A stretch of DNA of 64,000 nt from Caldilinea sp. CFX5 (GCA_021405325.1 QWII01000010.1:145710-209709); one strand, 5' to 3'; shown: positions 46,063 through 55,746, counted from the first letter of the stretch. A program made the numbers and translations. The notes: generated from the sequence alone by a model not told the origin.

Positions 46063-48222
46063 ATGATAAGATTGATGGCAATTGTCAGCATAATTCAACA
46101 TGGATTGATTGTCATCATGATACACCTTCTGTTTTTTGGTATTGCTCTTTGCGCCAGTGTCTATGGGGCGCTCAATGGTAGTTTGATCAGTCTGCTGGTT
46201 GCCACCGTCATGACGCTGCTGGGGAGCGTCAGCCTCTATACAAACCCGCGGCGACAGGCGCAGGCGCAGCAGGCCATCGCCGGCAGTTTTGCCGGCAATA
46301 GCTGGCTGCTTGTCTGTATTGTGGCGGCTTTTCTGGCGAGCCTGGCGACCCGCCGGGCGCTGGACAATGCCTTTGACTTTACAAGCGGCTATTTCTGGCT
46401 GGCCGGCATGGTGTTGGCGGTGCTGGCTGCTTATGGGCATGACTATTATGAACGCCGGCGCATTTCTGCGGTGGCTGCCGCGCCACAAGCAGCCACCCAA
46501 GGCGCCCGCTTTGATCGGCTGGACTGGCTGCTGATTGGCCTCATCACTGCCGTCGCGCTCTACTTGCGTTTACATAATTTGACTGATTTTTTGCCAACCA
46601 TGCACGGCGACGAAGGAGAGATGGGCATGTTGGCGCTACTGGCGCTGCATGGGCCGGCGAGCGGGTTCAGTCCCATGCCGTTGCCGCTCTTTTCCACCGC
46701 CTTTCTTGATCACCCGACGCTCTTTCACTATCTCCAGGCCGGCGCCTTGTGGCTCTTTGGCGAATCGCTCTACGGGCTGCGCGCGCTGTCGGCCATTTTT
46801 GGCGCCCTCTGTGTGCCGGTTGTCTATGCTATCGGTCGGGTGGGCTGGGGGCGCATTGCAGCGGTTACGGCGGGCTGGCTCCTGGCCGTCTCCCATTTCC
46901 ACCTCCAATACAGCCGCATTGCGCTCAACAATGTGGAAACGATTTGGTTTCTTGCCCTCTTTATCTTCCTCCTCCTCTTAGCAGCGGCGAAAACGGCGCC
47001 CCAGCCGCGCAAGACGAGCGCCGCGGAAGCGCAGGAACCGGTGCAACCAACGCCGGCGCCCCTGACCCCCTATCTGTGGGCCGGGTTGTGTATGGGGTTG
47101 AGTCAATATTTCTATTATGGTTCGCGTCTGATTCCGGTGTTGGCAGGGCCATTGTTGCTGGTCCTCTGGTTTAAGCGGCGGTTGACGGTGGCGCAGGTGA
47201 TCATCTTGGCTGTGGCGACCTTTGTTGCCTATGCGCCGTTGGCCGGTCATTACAGCCAAAGTCTGCCGGCCTTTCTTAATCGCACCAAAGGGGTAAGCGT
47301 GATCAGTCCCGAAGGGATGGCGCACACGCTGGGGCCGCAAGCGGTCTGGCCGGATGATATTCCGCAGTTGGTGTGGGAGCAGATCAGACGGAACATCGCT
47401 TTCTTTGCCTATGATGGCGATCGCTCGGCCTTTTATATGACCGATCTGGGCGCCTTTGACCCGATTACGATTGCGTTGTTCTGGTTGGGGTTAGGCGTCC
47501 TGCTGGCGCGGATCAGGCGGTTTGAAGAATTTACCATCTTCTTATGGTGGGGGGTGGGGTTGTTGCTGGCCGGTGTCGTCACCAATGATGCGCCAAACGG
47601 GCCACGGTTAGTGGTAATTACCACCAGCGTCTATGTGATTGGCGGCATTTTTCTGCAACGAGCGTTCAATTTTGTGCAGAGCGTCTGGCCGGCGGGCAGC
47701 CGATGGGGCGTTTTGTATGGCGGTCTCTTGCTGGCGGCGGTCACTTTGCAATTGAATTACACCACCTATTTTACAACTTATGCGCAGTATACGCCCAATA
47801 CCTTAGCTATTCGTATGGCCCACGAAATTCGCGACTGGGGCGCAGCGTACCAGGTTTATCTCTTTGGCGCCCCCAATCTCTATGCTGATTATAGCACCTT
47901 ACGCTTTATTGCCCTGGGAACCGAACGTTATAACGCCGAGCAGGCCGAGCAATTACCGGCGCCGGTAGAGCTAGAGACGGAAAGACGCGGCTTGCTGGCC
48001 ATTTTTCTGCCCCATCGCCTGGCCGATCTGGAGCAGGTCATGGCCCGCTTCCCTGGCGGGATTCGCACAGAACAAGTAGACAGGGTTGGGAATTTGCTCT
48101 ATATTATGTATCGCATTCCTGAGCCGTCGGCCGTTGCTGACAACCATGAGGAAAAGAGCGAGGAAACAAACCTTACGAGCCTTTTATCGTCCCCCTTACA
48201 AACACCGGCAGCAGCGCCATAA
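46063..48222 (+). CDS. GT39/PMT-type membrane glycosyltransferase
   Basis: About 719 residues with a dozen or so membrane helices. MHGDEGEMGMLALLALHGP (about 182-200) matches the acidic first-loop motif of dolichyl-phosphate-mannose-dependent and ArnT-like glycosyltransferases. LDHPTLFHYLQAGALWLFGESLYGLRALSAIFG is the usual second signature. The C-terminal part is a soluble extracytoplasmic domain (about 580-719). It would transfer a sugar from a polyprenyl-phosphate carrier to an envelope target. The start is uncertain: ATG at 46063 or 46075, or a TTG at 46030; no strong Shine-Dalgarno sequence is seen. Confidence 0.85.
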   Translation: MIRLMAIVSIIQHGLIVIMIHLLFFGIALCASVYGALNGSLISLLVATVMTLLGSVSLYTNPRRQAQAQQAIAGSFAGNSWLLVCIVAAFLASLATRRALDNAFDFTSGYFWLAGMVLAVLAAYGHDYYERRRISAVAAAPQAATQGARFDRLDWLLIGLITAVALYLRLHNLTDFLPTMHGDEGEMGMLALLALHGPASGFSPMPLPLFSTAFLDHPTLFHYLQAGALWLFGESLYGLRALSAIFGALCVPVVYAIGRVGWGRIAAVTAGWLLAVSHFHLQYSRIALNNVETIWFLALFIFLLLLAAAKTAPQPRKTSAAEAQEPVQPTPAPLTPYLWAGLCMGLSQYFYYGSRLIPVLAGPLLLVLWFKRRLTVAQVIILAVATFVAYAPLAGHYSQSLPAFLNRTKGVSVISPEGMAHTLGPQAVWPDDIPQLVWEQIRRNIAFFAYDGDRSAFYMTDLGAFDPITIALFWLGLGVLLARIRRFEEFTIFLWWGVGLLLAGVVTNDAPNGPRLVVITTSVYVIGGIFLQRAFNFVQSVWPAGSRWGVLYGGLLLAAVTLQLNYTTYFTTYAQYTPNTLAIRMAHEIRDWGAAYQVYLFGAPNLYADYSTLRFIALGTERYNAEQAEQLPAPVELETERRGLLAIFLPHRLADLEQVMARFPGGIRTEQVDRVGNLLYIMYRIPEPSAVADNHEEKSEETNLTSLLSSPLQTPAAAP

Positions 48223-48248
48223 GCGCCTAGGGAAGATCCGCGCAGGTG

Positions 48249-51200
48249 TTATAAGCCGGGCGGCGTTATCACCGGGAGAAGCGCGAGGTTTTCCGGATTG
48301 GTCAAGACGGCTGCCGTAAAGACCCACACCACCTGATTATCGGGCAATTGAATCTGCAACCAATCATTGTCAGCCGTGCGACCGATGGCAAGCACCGCTG
48401 TGTTCCGGGGCAAAACCGTGACAACGGTGGCGGCAATGTTTGCCGTTGCGCGCGCATTGACGCCATAAGAATCAGGTGTCACAACCTCAATCACGACTGG
48501 CGTTGGCGACGCATCCGCGGCAACCGGCGTGATGGGATTAGCAATCGTCACGGGCGGCACCGGTAAGGGAATCGTGGTCGCTACCGTTGTAATTGGCGTT
48601 TCGGCTGTGGTCGCAGGGGCAAGTGCAAGCGTTGGCTCACAAGGGGTAATCAGCGCTTTTTCGCAGAGGAAGGCTTGGGCGACTGCCGCCGCCGTCTCTT
48701 CATCGCCTGTCTCCGCTTCGCCGTCAGCGCCCAAGGCAATGCGCCCATTGAGCGCAGTGATAGTCGCATTGTCCAGCAATGGCTCCAAAGCATCCCAGGT
48801 GGTCGCCAGTTCCGGGTATTGTTCCAACGTCGTGCGGCGCACAACCGGCGCGGCCTGGTAGGTGGGCAGCAAGTTCAAGGAATCTTGCAAGCGCGCGAAA
48901 TTCCAGGCGCCGACATGACCATCGGTCTGCAACGCCAGGGCGACATCACAATCGCCGGCGCGCAAGGCGTCGTAAATGGTAGCAGCCGGCAGGGTTTGTA
49001 AGTTTTCAGGCGCCAGCGTAATGCCATATTGGCTGAGCAGCGCAATGGGATCGCTCCCCGTGCGTTCGGCAAAATTCGCATCGACACAGACATTGGGGGC
49101 AGCGCCCTGATTTGCAAGCGCCGCCCAATCCGCTACGGTTGTCAACGGGCTATCCGTCAGGCCGGGACGCGCTAAAAAACCGTAAGCGCTGTCAAACGCC
49201 GCCTGCCGGAGCCAGACCAAATCAAGTTCGTTATCCAGGCTCTTTGCCAATTCATAAGTTCCCGCGGCATCGGTGGGCAAAGCATCGGCGGGGAGGTTAT
49301 GAAAAAGCGTGAGGGCGGTGCGGGGAAATTCGGGATAGAGATCGATTTCCCCGTTTGCCAGCGCCGAGCGCAGATCGGGGGAGGCGCCGACCCCGGTCTG
49401 GTCAACCACCGGGTAGCCGGCACTGCGCAGCAGCAGCACGAACAGTTGCCCAAGCAGGGTCTGTTCCGGGTCATTCATCGAAGCGACGGTAATGCCACCA
49501 TCAACGGCTGTGGTTGAAATGGCCGCTGAATCGGTTACTGGCGTCGAATCGGTAATAGTTGTCGAATTGGTGATGGTCGTTGAGTCAGTAATGGTTGGCG
49601 TCCCCTCGATGCTACCACCGTCCGCCGCGGGGCTGTCTTCTTCATCGGCGGTGGTAGGAGCAGGCGTCTCCGCGCTGATCAACCCATTGGTAACCAAGAA
49701 ATCACGGGCAAGTTCATCAACTGTTTGTTCGTCGCCACTGTTCAAGATACCGTCGGCGCCAATTTCAACGGCGCCCTCCAGCCTAGCCATCTCTTCGTTG
49801 GTCAACAGCGTTGCGAGGCCGGCCAGCAGATCGGTCAGTTCCGGGTTTTGGTCCAGCACTTCCTGACGCAGAACCGGCGCTACCACGGTAGCCGGGAAGA
49901 AGGATAAGGTGTCGGCCAGGATCGTAAAGGCTTGCAAATCAGTGTCGATACTGAAGGCAACCGCCAGATCACACTGACCATCATCAAAGGTGTTAAAGAG
50001 CAGGTCGTCAATATCAACCAAGAAGATGTTTTCCGGCTTGAAGTGGAAGCTATAGACCTGTTCCAACCCCGGCAGCCCATCCTGTGAACGGCTATAGAAA
50101 TCATCGCTCATACAGATGTTGAGCGGCGCATCATTTTCATTCATATATTGGGCCAGCGCTTCCACGGTGGTAATACCAAGATCAGTCACCTTCGGCTGAG
50201 CGATGATGGTATACGATGGTGTAAACGCGGTGGGCGCCAACCAGGCGATCCCCTTTGCCGCATCGAGGCTCTTGATGAGTTGATAGGCGCGTTTCTGGTC
50301 GGTCGGCAAGGCCGTAACCGGGAGGCCGGCATAATTGGACAATGCCGTACTGACCGATTCCATGTAGAGATCCACTTCGCCTTCTTCCAGTGCTTGCCGC
50401 ACAAGCAACCCGGACCCGAGCGCGGTTTTGTCCACGGCCTGATAGCCGCGATCGGCCAGGAGCATGACTACCATCTTGCCCAGGATTTGTTGGTAGCCTT
50501 CGCTGGCGTCGGCAGACGAAACAATAATTTCCGGCAACTTGATCAACCGTTGCTCGCGCAGATAGCCATAGGCGACATCTTCGACGGTCTCCTCATCGCC
50601 GCTTGCCAGTTCCCCGTCGGCGCCAATATCCACCCGCGCGTTGAGCGCGCTCATGGTCGCATCATCCAAACCCGCCATCAACTTGTTGAGTAGATCGGCA
50701 ATGTCAGGATAGAGGTTCAGCGTCTCGGCACGGACGACGGGGGCCGGTTGATAGAAGGGGAAGAAGGCCAAGGGGTCTTGCAAATTGCGGAAGCCCCAGG
50801 CGTTAATGCGGCCATCGGTGGCAAAGCCTTCCGCCACATCACAAGTCCCGTTGCGCAGATTGTCATAGGTTTCGTTTGGCTCCATCACCAGAATGTTATC
50901 TTCCTGGAAAGCAAAGCCATAGAGTTCCTGCAAACCTAACAGACCATCCTGCCGGCTGAAAAACTCACCTTCGACACAAACTTTCAGCGGCGAATCATTG
51001 GCGTTCATATAATTCGCCAGCTCTTCCAGGCTGGCAATGCCCTCATCAATGAGCGTCTGGCCCACCATGAGGGTGAAGGTGTTGTTCAGCGGCGCCGGAT
51101 CCAACCAGACCAGATTCTTGGGCGTATCCAAACTTTTGGCAAGCAGATAGGTGCGCTTCGCATCAGCCGGCAAGGCTGAGACCGGCAGGTTGTGATGGAG

Positions 51201-52358
51201 CGAAGTGGCGGTGCCGGTATACTCAGGGTAAAGATCGATCTCGCCATTTTCCAAGGCGGCGCGCACGGCCGGCGACCCACCCAAACCGGTCATGTCTTCC
51301 ACTTCGTAGCCGGCATCCTGCAAGAGCAATACAATCATCTTACCCAGCAGCAGTTGCTCATTAAATTCTTTGGAGCCGACTTTGATCGCCGCCGGCTTGA
51401 CCAGCCGCTTGCTCACCAGGAAATTGTAGGCTACATCCTCAATCTTTTCCTCATCCCCATTGGCCAAAACCCCATCGGCGCCAATATCGACGCGAGCATT
51501 GAGATCGATCATCGTGGCGTTGTCAAGGTGTTGCCACAGTCCATTGATGAGTTCGGATAATTCAGGATAGGCAGCCAAAATGGCTTGACGCACCACCGGT
51601 GTCGGCTGGTAGAAGGGAAAGAAGGCCAGCGGGTCTGCCAGGTTGGTGAAGCCCCAGGCGCTAATGCGGCCATCGGTGGCAAAGCCCTCGGCCACGTCAC
51701 ACGCGCCGTCGCGCAAATTGCTATAAGTTTCATTGGGCTCCATCACCAGAATGTTATCTTCTTGGAAGGTGAAGCCATATAACGTTTGTAAGCCCGACAA
51801 GCCATCCTGGCGGCTAAAAAATTCACTTTCCACACAAATCTTGAGCGGTGCGTCATTGGCATTCATGTAATCGGCCAGGTCGGCGAGGCTGACAATCCCC
51901 TGGTCAATCAACGTCTGCCGCACCATCAACGTAAAGGTGTTGTTAATCGCAGCCGGCTCCAACCAAATCAACCCCAGCGGCGCATCCAGGCTCTTGGCCA
52001 ACTCATAGGAGCGGTCGGGCGCATTGGGCAAAGCGTCACCGGGCAGTTCGTGATAAAGCGACAAGGCAGTGCCCGTATACTCGGGGTAGAGGTCAATTTC
52101 GCCATTTTCCAGCGCAGTGCGGACAACGCGTGAGCCGCCGGTGGCCGTCATGTCTTCCACAGGGTAGCCCGCTTCCTGAAGGAGCATGACCAGCATTTTG
52201 CCCAGCAGCAACTGCTCATTAAATTCTTTCGACCCGACGCGAATCGGCGGACGGGCCGGGTCGGCGCTACTATCCTGGGCGCTGGCCGGAAGGAGGTTGC
52301 CGCCAAGTAACAGCAAAGCCAAGCTGATGGCAAAGAGACGGTAAAGATAAGAAGACAT
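48249..52358 (-). CDS. Secreted protein with four tandem OpuAC/OsmF-type binding domains and an SH3-like tail
   Basis: A 1369-residue exported protein (signal peptide ending ASA, about 27). Domain 1 (about 40-315) and domain 2 (about 320-600) begin GSKEFNEQLLLGKM and contain DLYPEYTGTA, the hallmarks of OsmF/OpuBC-type choline or betaine binding proteins. Domain 3 (about 605-885) and domain 4 (about 955-1235) keep the scaffold but lose those motifs (DLYMESVSTA, DLYPEFPRTA). A Thr/Ser-rich linker (about 890-950, repeated TITDSTT) separates 3 and 4. A Pro/Thr linker and a bacterial SH3-like domain (about 1295-1369, YGVNARATANIAATVVTVL) close it. Each domain ends with a GADG-x4-GDE insert. No permease or ATPase gene is adjacent. 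Single binding proteins have about 300 residues. A sensor or ligand-buffering role is my inference. Confidence 0.9.
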   Translation of the reverse strand: MSSYLYRLFAISLALLLLGGNLLPASAQDSSADPARPPIRVGSKEFNEQLLLGKMLVMLLQEAGYPVEDMTATGGSRVVRTALENGEIDLYPEYTGTALSLYHELPGDALPNAPDRSYELAKSLDAPLGLIWLEPAAINNTFTLMVRQTLIDQGIVSLADLADYMNANDAPLKICVESEFFSRQDGLSGLQTLYGFTFQEDNILVMEPNETYSNLRDGACDVAEGFATDGRISAWGFTNLADPLAFFPFYQPTPVVRQAILAAYPELSELINGLWQHLDNATMIDLNARVDIGADGVLANGDEEKIEDVAYNFLVSKRLVKPAAIKVGSKEFNEQLLLGKMIVLLLQDAGYEVEDMTGLGGSPAVRAALENGEIDLYPEYTGTATSLHHNLPVSALPADAKRTYLLAKSLDTPKNLVWLDPAPLNNTFTLMVGQTLIDEGIASLEELANYMNANDSPLKVCVEGEFFSRQDGLLGLQELYGFAFQEDNILVMEPNETYDNLRNGTCDVAEGFATDGRINAWGFRNLQDPLAFFPFYQPAPVVRAETLNLYPDIADLLNKLMAGLDDATMSALNARVDIGADGELASGDEETVEDVAYGYLREQRLIKLPEIIVSSADASEGYQQILGKMVVMLLADRGYQAVDKTALGSGLLVRQALEEGEVDLYMESVSTALSNYAGLPVTALPTDQKRAYQLIKSLDAAKGIAWLAPTAFTPSYTIIAQPKVTDLGITTVEALAQYMNENDAPLNICMSDDFYSRSQDGLPGLEQVYSFHFKPENIFLVDIDDLLFNTFDDGQCDLAVAFSIDTDLQAFTILADTLSFFPATVVAPVLRQEVLDQNPELTDLLAGLATLLTNEEMARLEGAVEIGADGILNSGDEQTVDELARDFLVTNGLISAETPAPTTADEEDSPAADGGSIEGTPTITDSTTITNSTTITDSTPVTDSAAISTTAVDGGITVASMNDPEQTLLGQLFVLLLRSAGYPVVDQTGVGASPDLRSALANGEIDLYPEFPRTALTLFHNLPADALPTDAAGTYELAKSLDNELDLVWLRQAAFDSAYGFLARPGLTDSPLTTVADWAALANQGAAPNVCVDANFAERTGSDPIALLSQYGITLAPENLQTLPAATIYDALRAGDCDVALALQTDGHVGAWNFARLQDSLNLLPTYQAAPVVRRTTLEQYPELATTWDALEPLLDNATITALNGRIALGADGEAETGDEETAAAVAQAFLCEKALITPCEPTLALAPATTAETPITTVATTIPLPVPPVTIANPITPVAADASPTPVVIEVVTPDSYGVNARATANIAATVVTVLPRNTAVLAIGRTADNDWLQIQLPDNQVVWVFTAAVLTNPENLALLPVITPPGL

Positions 52359-52424
52359 GATTCTCGCTCCTAAAAGAGGAAAGTTGAGTAAATAATCAAT
52401 GATTCATCACTGTTCAGCCACTTC

Positions 52425-52457
52425 GCTCCTCGCCAGTCACGGACTGGCGAGGAGCGG
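52425..52457. terminator. 15-bp hairpin with ACG loop
   Basis: CGCTCCTCGCCAGTC-ACG-GACTGGCGAGGAGCG, perfect. It lies between the tandem binding-protein gene and the gene upstream of it on the same strand. The core GTCACGGAC is shared with the hairpins at 36860 and 54850. Confidence 0.7.
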
Positions 52458-52476
52458 CTGCATCGTTAAAGCGTTT

Positions 52477-53481
52477 CTACTGGCAACGGACCCATTCCGC
52501 GACTTGTTCAGCGTGGTTTTGATACCAGGCGGCAGCATCGCCGGTGCTTAGGTCAACATTATCTAAATTCAGGTTAATGAGAAAACGGTAAAGGCAAGGA
52601 TTGCCGCGCTCAATGGGGGATTTTACCGCAGCATTGCTCATAATGATGAATTTCTGATTGTTAAGTTGACGATAGCCGCTACCGATCAAGATCATGAAGC
52701 CAAAATATTTCTGCAAATAGCTGCGGTCATCGGGGTCAGTGTAACAGAAGCTGAGATCGACGCGTTCGGTCGGCGCCTTGTCCGCCAACTTTGTAAAGAG
52801 CGTAGCCGTATCCGGGAGAGGAACAGTTGCAATTTGCAGGGCGAATTCACGTTCAAGAATCAGCTTCATCAAATCAGTGACAGCAACACAAGCAGGATTG
52901 GTCGTGACATAACCAATCCGAAAATCGGCGGCGCCCCCCGTGTTAGTGGGCGGTATGCTGGGGGACGGTATACTGGGGGACGGTATACTGGGGGATAGTG
53001 TGGTAGCCGTTGGGGGTGTCGTTGCGGTTGGCGCGGCTGGTGGCGCGCTACGCAAGGCGGATGTCACGGTCGGAGCGGCCAGACGGGTGGCAACGGCATT
53101 CACGTCATAGGCGCCGGGCAGCAAGGTTGCGGTGGCAGGGTCGCTGGTGGCCGTTGCTGGTGCAGCCATTGTGGTAGGTGTTGGCGGCAACGGCGAAGGT
53201 TGGACGACGATGATATGCGGTGTATTTGTCGGTAAGGCAACGGCGGCTGGCGCCGGCTGCCCTACCGTGGCAGTCGTGGTCGTGACGGGCGTTTCCGTGT
53301 TCGGCAGGATTAACTCGGCCAATCGTTGACGCATGGTATAGAGCAATCCTTGGTTACGCTGGGCTTCTCCTGCCGTCGGGGTTGAAAAGATGGCCACTTG
53401 TAGGCTAACCGTCACCAAAATCAGGACTAACGCAATTACGGCTAAGAGCAAGTAAGCAAAATTGTCACGAAAAAATTTCAT
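52477..53481 (-). CDS. Membrane-anchored protein with short OpuAC-like domain
   Basis: A 334-residue protein. One N-terminal membrane helix (LLLAVIALVLILVTVSLQVAIF, about 11-32) is followed by about 135 residues rich in Pro, Thr and Ala, including SPSIP repeated three times. The C-terminal 155 residues (from FRIGYVTTNPACVAVTDLMK) resemble part of an OpuAC glycine-betaine-binding domain (VDLSFCYTDPDDRSYLQKYFGFMILIGSGYR), shorter than usual (about 260). The anchor and long linker would hold it away from the membrane. It may be a receptor partner for the secreted tandem protein next door; that is inference. Confidence 0.65.
   Translation of the reverse strand: MKFFRDNFAYLLLAVIALVLILVTVSLQVAIFSTPTAGEAQRNQGLLYTMRQRLAELILPNTETPVTTTTATVGQPAPAAVALPTNTPHIIVVQPSPLPPTPTTMAAPATATSDPATATLLPGAYDVNAVATRLAAPTVTSALRSAPPAAPTATTPPTATTLSPSIPSPSIPSPSIPPTNTGGAADFRIGYVTTNPACVAVTDLMKLILEREFALQIATVPLPDTATLFTKLADKAPTERVDLSFCYTDPDDRSYLQKYFGFMILIGSGYRQLNNQKFIIMSNAAVKSPIERGNPCLYRFLINLNLDNVDLSTGDAAAWYQNHAEQVAEWVRCQ
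52951..52995. repeat. Three tandem 15-nt repeats in the linker-coding region
   Basis: CGGTATACTGGGGGA in three consecutive copies (the first has G for one A), encoding SPSIP repeats. A coding microsatellite-like tract of 15 nt changes the linker length without frameshift when copies are gained or lost. Confidence 0.9.
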
Positions 53482-53519
53482 AAACCTTCACTCACATGAA
53501 CAGAGAACCATTGGTCTGC

Positions 53520-53578
53520 CAAGGAAGAGGCGTGCGCGCCCGTGCCGGCGCCCGTTGGGTGCGCACGCCTCTTCCTTG
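53520..53578. repeat. 18-bp perfect hairpin
   Basis: CAAGGAAGAGGCGTGCGC (53520-53537) pairs perfectly with GCGCACGCCTCTTCCTTG (53561-53578), loop 23 nt. It lies between two minus-strand genes, 8 bp after the peroxidase stop codon. Confidence 0.75.
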
Positions 53579-53586
53579 ACAAAACA

Positions 53587-54705
53587 CTACTGCGGCAAGG
53601 CGGCCAGTGAAATGTACTCGGCCGGAATTTCACCAGTCAATGTATGCAAAAAGGCAATAATATCGGCAACCTGCTCCGGCGTTACTTGCTTGCCGAGTTG
53701 ATAGCGCGCCATGAGCGGCACCATCTCTTCCAATGTTTGGATGCTGCCGTCATGCAAATAAGGCGCCGTCTGTGCGACATTGCGCAGGCTCGGCACCTTG
53801 AACACCTGGCGATCAACTTCAAGACCGGTCACCGTAAAACGACCAACATCTTCCGTGGGATATGGCTCCTTTTCGCCCAGTTTCTTGAATTGGAGACCAC
53901 CCACCGTCACGCCCACATGGCAATTGACACAGCCGATGGTTGCAAAGGTGGCAAAGCCCCGTTGCTCCTGTTCGGTGAGTTGGGCGTAATCGCCGGCTAG
54001 GAAGCGATCAAAGCGGGCAGGCGTCATTAAACGGCGCTCAAAAGCGCCAATCGCTTGGGCGACATGATCAAAGGTAATTGGATTTGGATCACCAGGAAAA
54101 GCCGCGGCAAAGAGCGGGGCATAGCCGGGAATCGCGCGCAGGGTTGACTCGACCGCGTTGGGGTCCAGCATCCCCATCTCTCCGCCAGTCAGAATGGGCG
54201 CTTTGGCTTGCTCTTCCACCGTCGGGCTGCGACCGTCCCAGAACTGCGCAATGTGTAAGGCGGCATTATAGACGGTTGGCGCATTGCGTGTCACCGGAAT
54301 GCCATCATGACCGCGCGAGACGGATAACCCATCCATCCCATATTGGGTAAGCGGATGACAGCTATTACAGCTTTGCGTCTGGTTGACCGATAGCCGCGGA
54401 TCATAGAAAAGGGCGCGCCCTAGCGTGATGATTTCATCGGTCAATTGGTAGGAGGGTGGCGGCGCCGCGGGCGGTAAAGGGGTAAAGAGGGTAAAGATCG
54501 ACGGCGGCATTTCTACTAAAAGCTGACCTTGCGACGGGTTGGCGCCGGCTGGGGTTGCCAGTGTACCGGTCGACAGGGTTTCCATGGCCGGTTCAACGGG
54601 AGTGGGGCGCAACCGATCAAGCAGATATTGGTAGTTGAACCAAAGGACAACGGCAATAACGACTTCAATGAGCAGAACAATGATAATCAACGGACCGCGC
54701 TTCAT
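53587..54705 (-). CDS. Di-heme cytochrome c peroxidase (MauG/CcpA family)
   Basis: A 372-residue protein. One N-terminal membrane helix (about 4-25) and a Pro-rich linker precede the catalytic part. Two heme c motifs, CNSCH (about 113-117) and CVNCH (about 253-257), with GRALFYDPRLS, RGHDGIPVTRNAPTVYN and FKVPSLRNVAQTAPYLHDG, are characteristic of bacterial cytochrome c peroxidases, which reduce hydrogen peroxide outside the cytoplasmic membrane, and of MauG. GGGAG lies about 10 nt before the ATG. It sits between binding-protein genes and a cupredoxin gene, a possible electron donor. Confidence 0.92.
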   Translation of the reverse strand: MKRGPLIIIVLLIEVVIAVVLWFNYQYLLDRLRPTPVEPAMETLSTGTLATPAGANPSQGQLLVEMPPSIFTLFTPLPPAAPPPSYQLTDEIITLGRALFYDPRLSVNQTQSCNSCHPLTQYGMDGLSVSRGHDGIPVTRNAPTVYNAALHIAQFWDGRSPTVEEQAKAPILTGGEMGMLDPNAVESTLRAIPGYAPLFAAAFPGDPNPITFDHVAQAIGAFERRLMTPARFDRFLAGDYAQLTEQEQRGFATFATIGCVNCHVGVTVGGLQFKKLGEKEPYPTEDVGRFTVTGLEVDRQVFKVPSLRNVAQTAPYLHDGSIQTLEEMVPLMARYQLGKQVTPEQVADIIAFLHTLTGEIPAEYISLAALPQ

Positions 54706-54849
54706 AACAAACTATCTCCCTTAGAGAAAAAGTGGAGAGCCATTGGCTGCGCCTTTGGCAGCAAATTGATACCCATACCGTTCTTTTATCGACCGACATC
54801 TGGTGTGGGCAATCCGATCCAAAAATGGGGTATCAGTAACTGCTAAGCC

Positions 54850-54882
54850 CGTTCGCAGCCGGTCCGTGACCGGCTGCGAACG
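54850..54882. terminator. 15-bp hairpin with CGT loop
   Basis: CGTTCGCAGCCGGTC-CGT-GACCGGCTGCGAACG, perfect. It lies in the 303-bp gap between the cupredoxin gene (end 55009) and the peroxidase gene (start 54705). The rest of the gap holds no recognised gene. Same GTCCGTGAC core as at 36860. Confidence 0.7.
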
Positions 54883-55008
54883 ACAAGGAGCTTACTAGTT
54901 ACGAGTATCGGCAGTTGAGGGATAACGACAACAATCAGATCAACTTCCCGTAGGCCAGCCATTGTGCGCTGTGCATGGCGGCGCCGTTCAATGCGACAAC
55001 TCCTTCTG

Positions 55009-55482
55009 CTACTCTTGGGGTGCAGTCACCAGGAGACGGCCTTGCATAGCCGGGTAATGACCACTAACGGTACAGATGACCATATATTCGCCTGGTTCCG
55101 GCGCACTAAACGTGGTGGTGGTCTGACTATTACTATAGACCATACCGATCCCATGCAGGAGAATATTGCCGCTTTGGCCTTCTTCATAGGGAACCGGGAT
55201 AGAAATACCGGCTTTCACAATGGCCCAGTTATGGTTGCGCTGACCATGATTGATCAAGGTGGCGACCACATCAGCGCCGGTAGCAACCGACCAAACCGGC
55301 GGGTTTGTCAAGTTATCATCGGTCTGTCCATAGTAATTATCATACATATCCACTGTTAACAACGCCACATTAGCATTCAGACCTGTCGGCTGATTCGTAT
55401 TCGGCGCGGTCGAGTCACCACCGCCCATACAACTGGCACAAAACAGGCACAAGCTTAAGCAGACGAATCGACAGCTTGCCAT
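55009..55482 (-). CDS. Cupredoxin-domain lipoprotein
   Basis: A 157-residue lipoprotein. The lipobox LFCASC is near residue 17, followed by a Gly/Asn/Thr-rich spacer. The cupredoxin fold has NHGQRNHNWAIV (first His ligand) and PGEYMVICTVSGHYPAMQG near the C-terminus, giving Cys, His and Met in the type I copper spacing (C-x4-H-x3-M). It is probably a surface electron carrier, perhaps for the peroxidase downstream. The ATG at 55482 is chosen because it opens a proper signal peptide; the longer frame from 55536 adds 18 polar residues. Confidence 0.85.
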   Translation of the reverse strand: MASCRFVCLSLCLFCASCMGGGDSTAPNTNQPTGLNANVALLTVDMYDNYYGQTDDNLTNPPVWSVATGADVVATLINHGQRNHNWAIVKAGISIPVPYEEGQSGNILLHGIGMVYSNSQTTTTFSAPEPGEYMVICTVSGHYPAMQGRLLVTAPQE

Positions 55483-55746
55483 CAGGCTGTAATTTCTGCT
55501 CCTTCTGTCGTTACCTAACCGCCATAAACCTATCACAACGCAAGATTCCTTTGATGGTTATCTCTTCATGAGATTTCTTCATAAGCGCCCTTCACGGGAT
55601 CTCTTCATGAATGGTTGAAACACGCATGAATTATCACTCAACAATTGTCTCTACATTTGATCTGTCTTATTATACAAGAAAAAGAATTTCTTGATGCATA
55701 ACAATTACTTTACAAAGTGACCAAATGGTTTGGGTGAATGTGGAAC

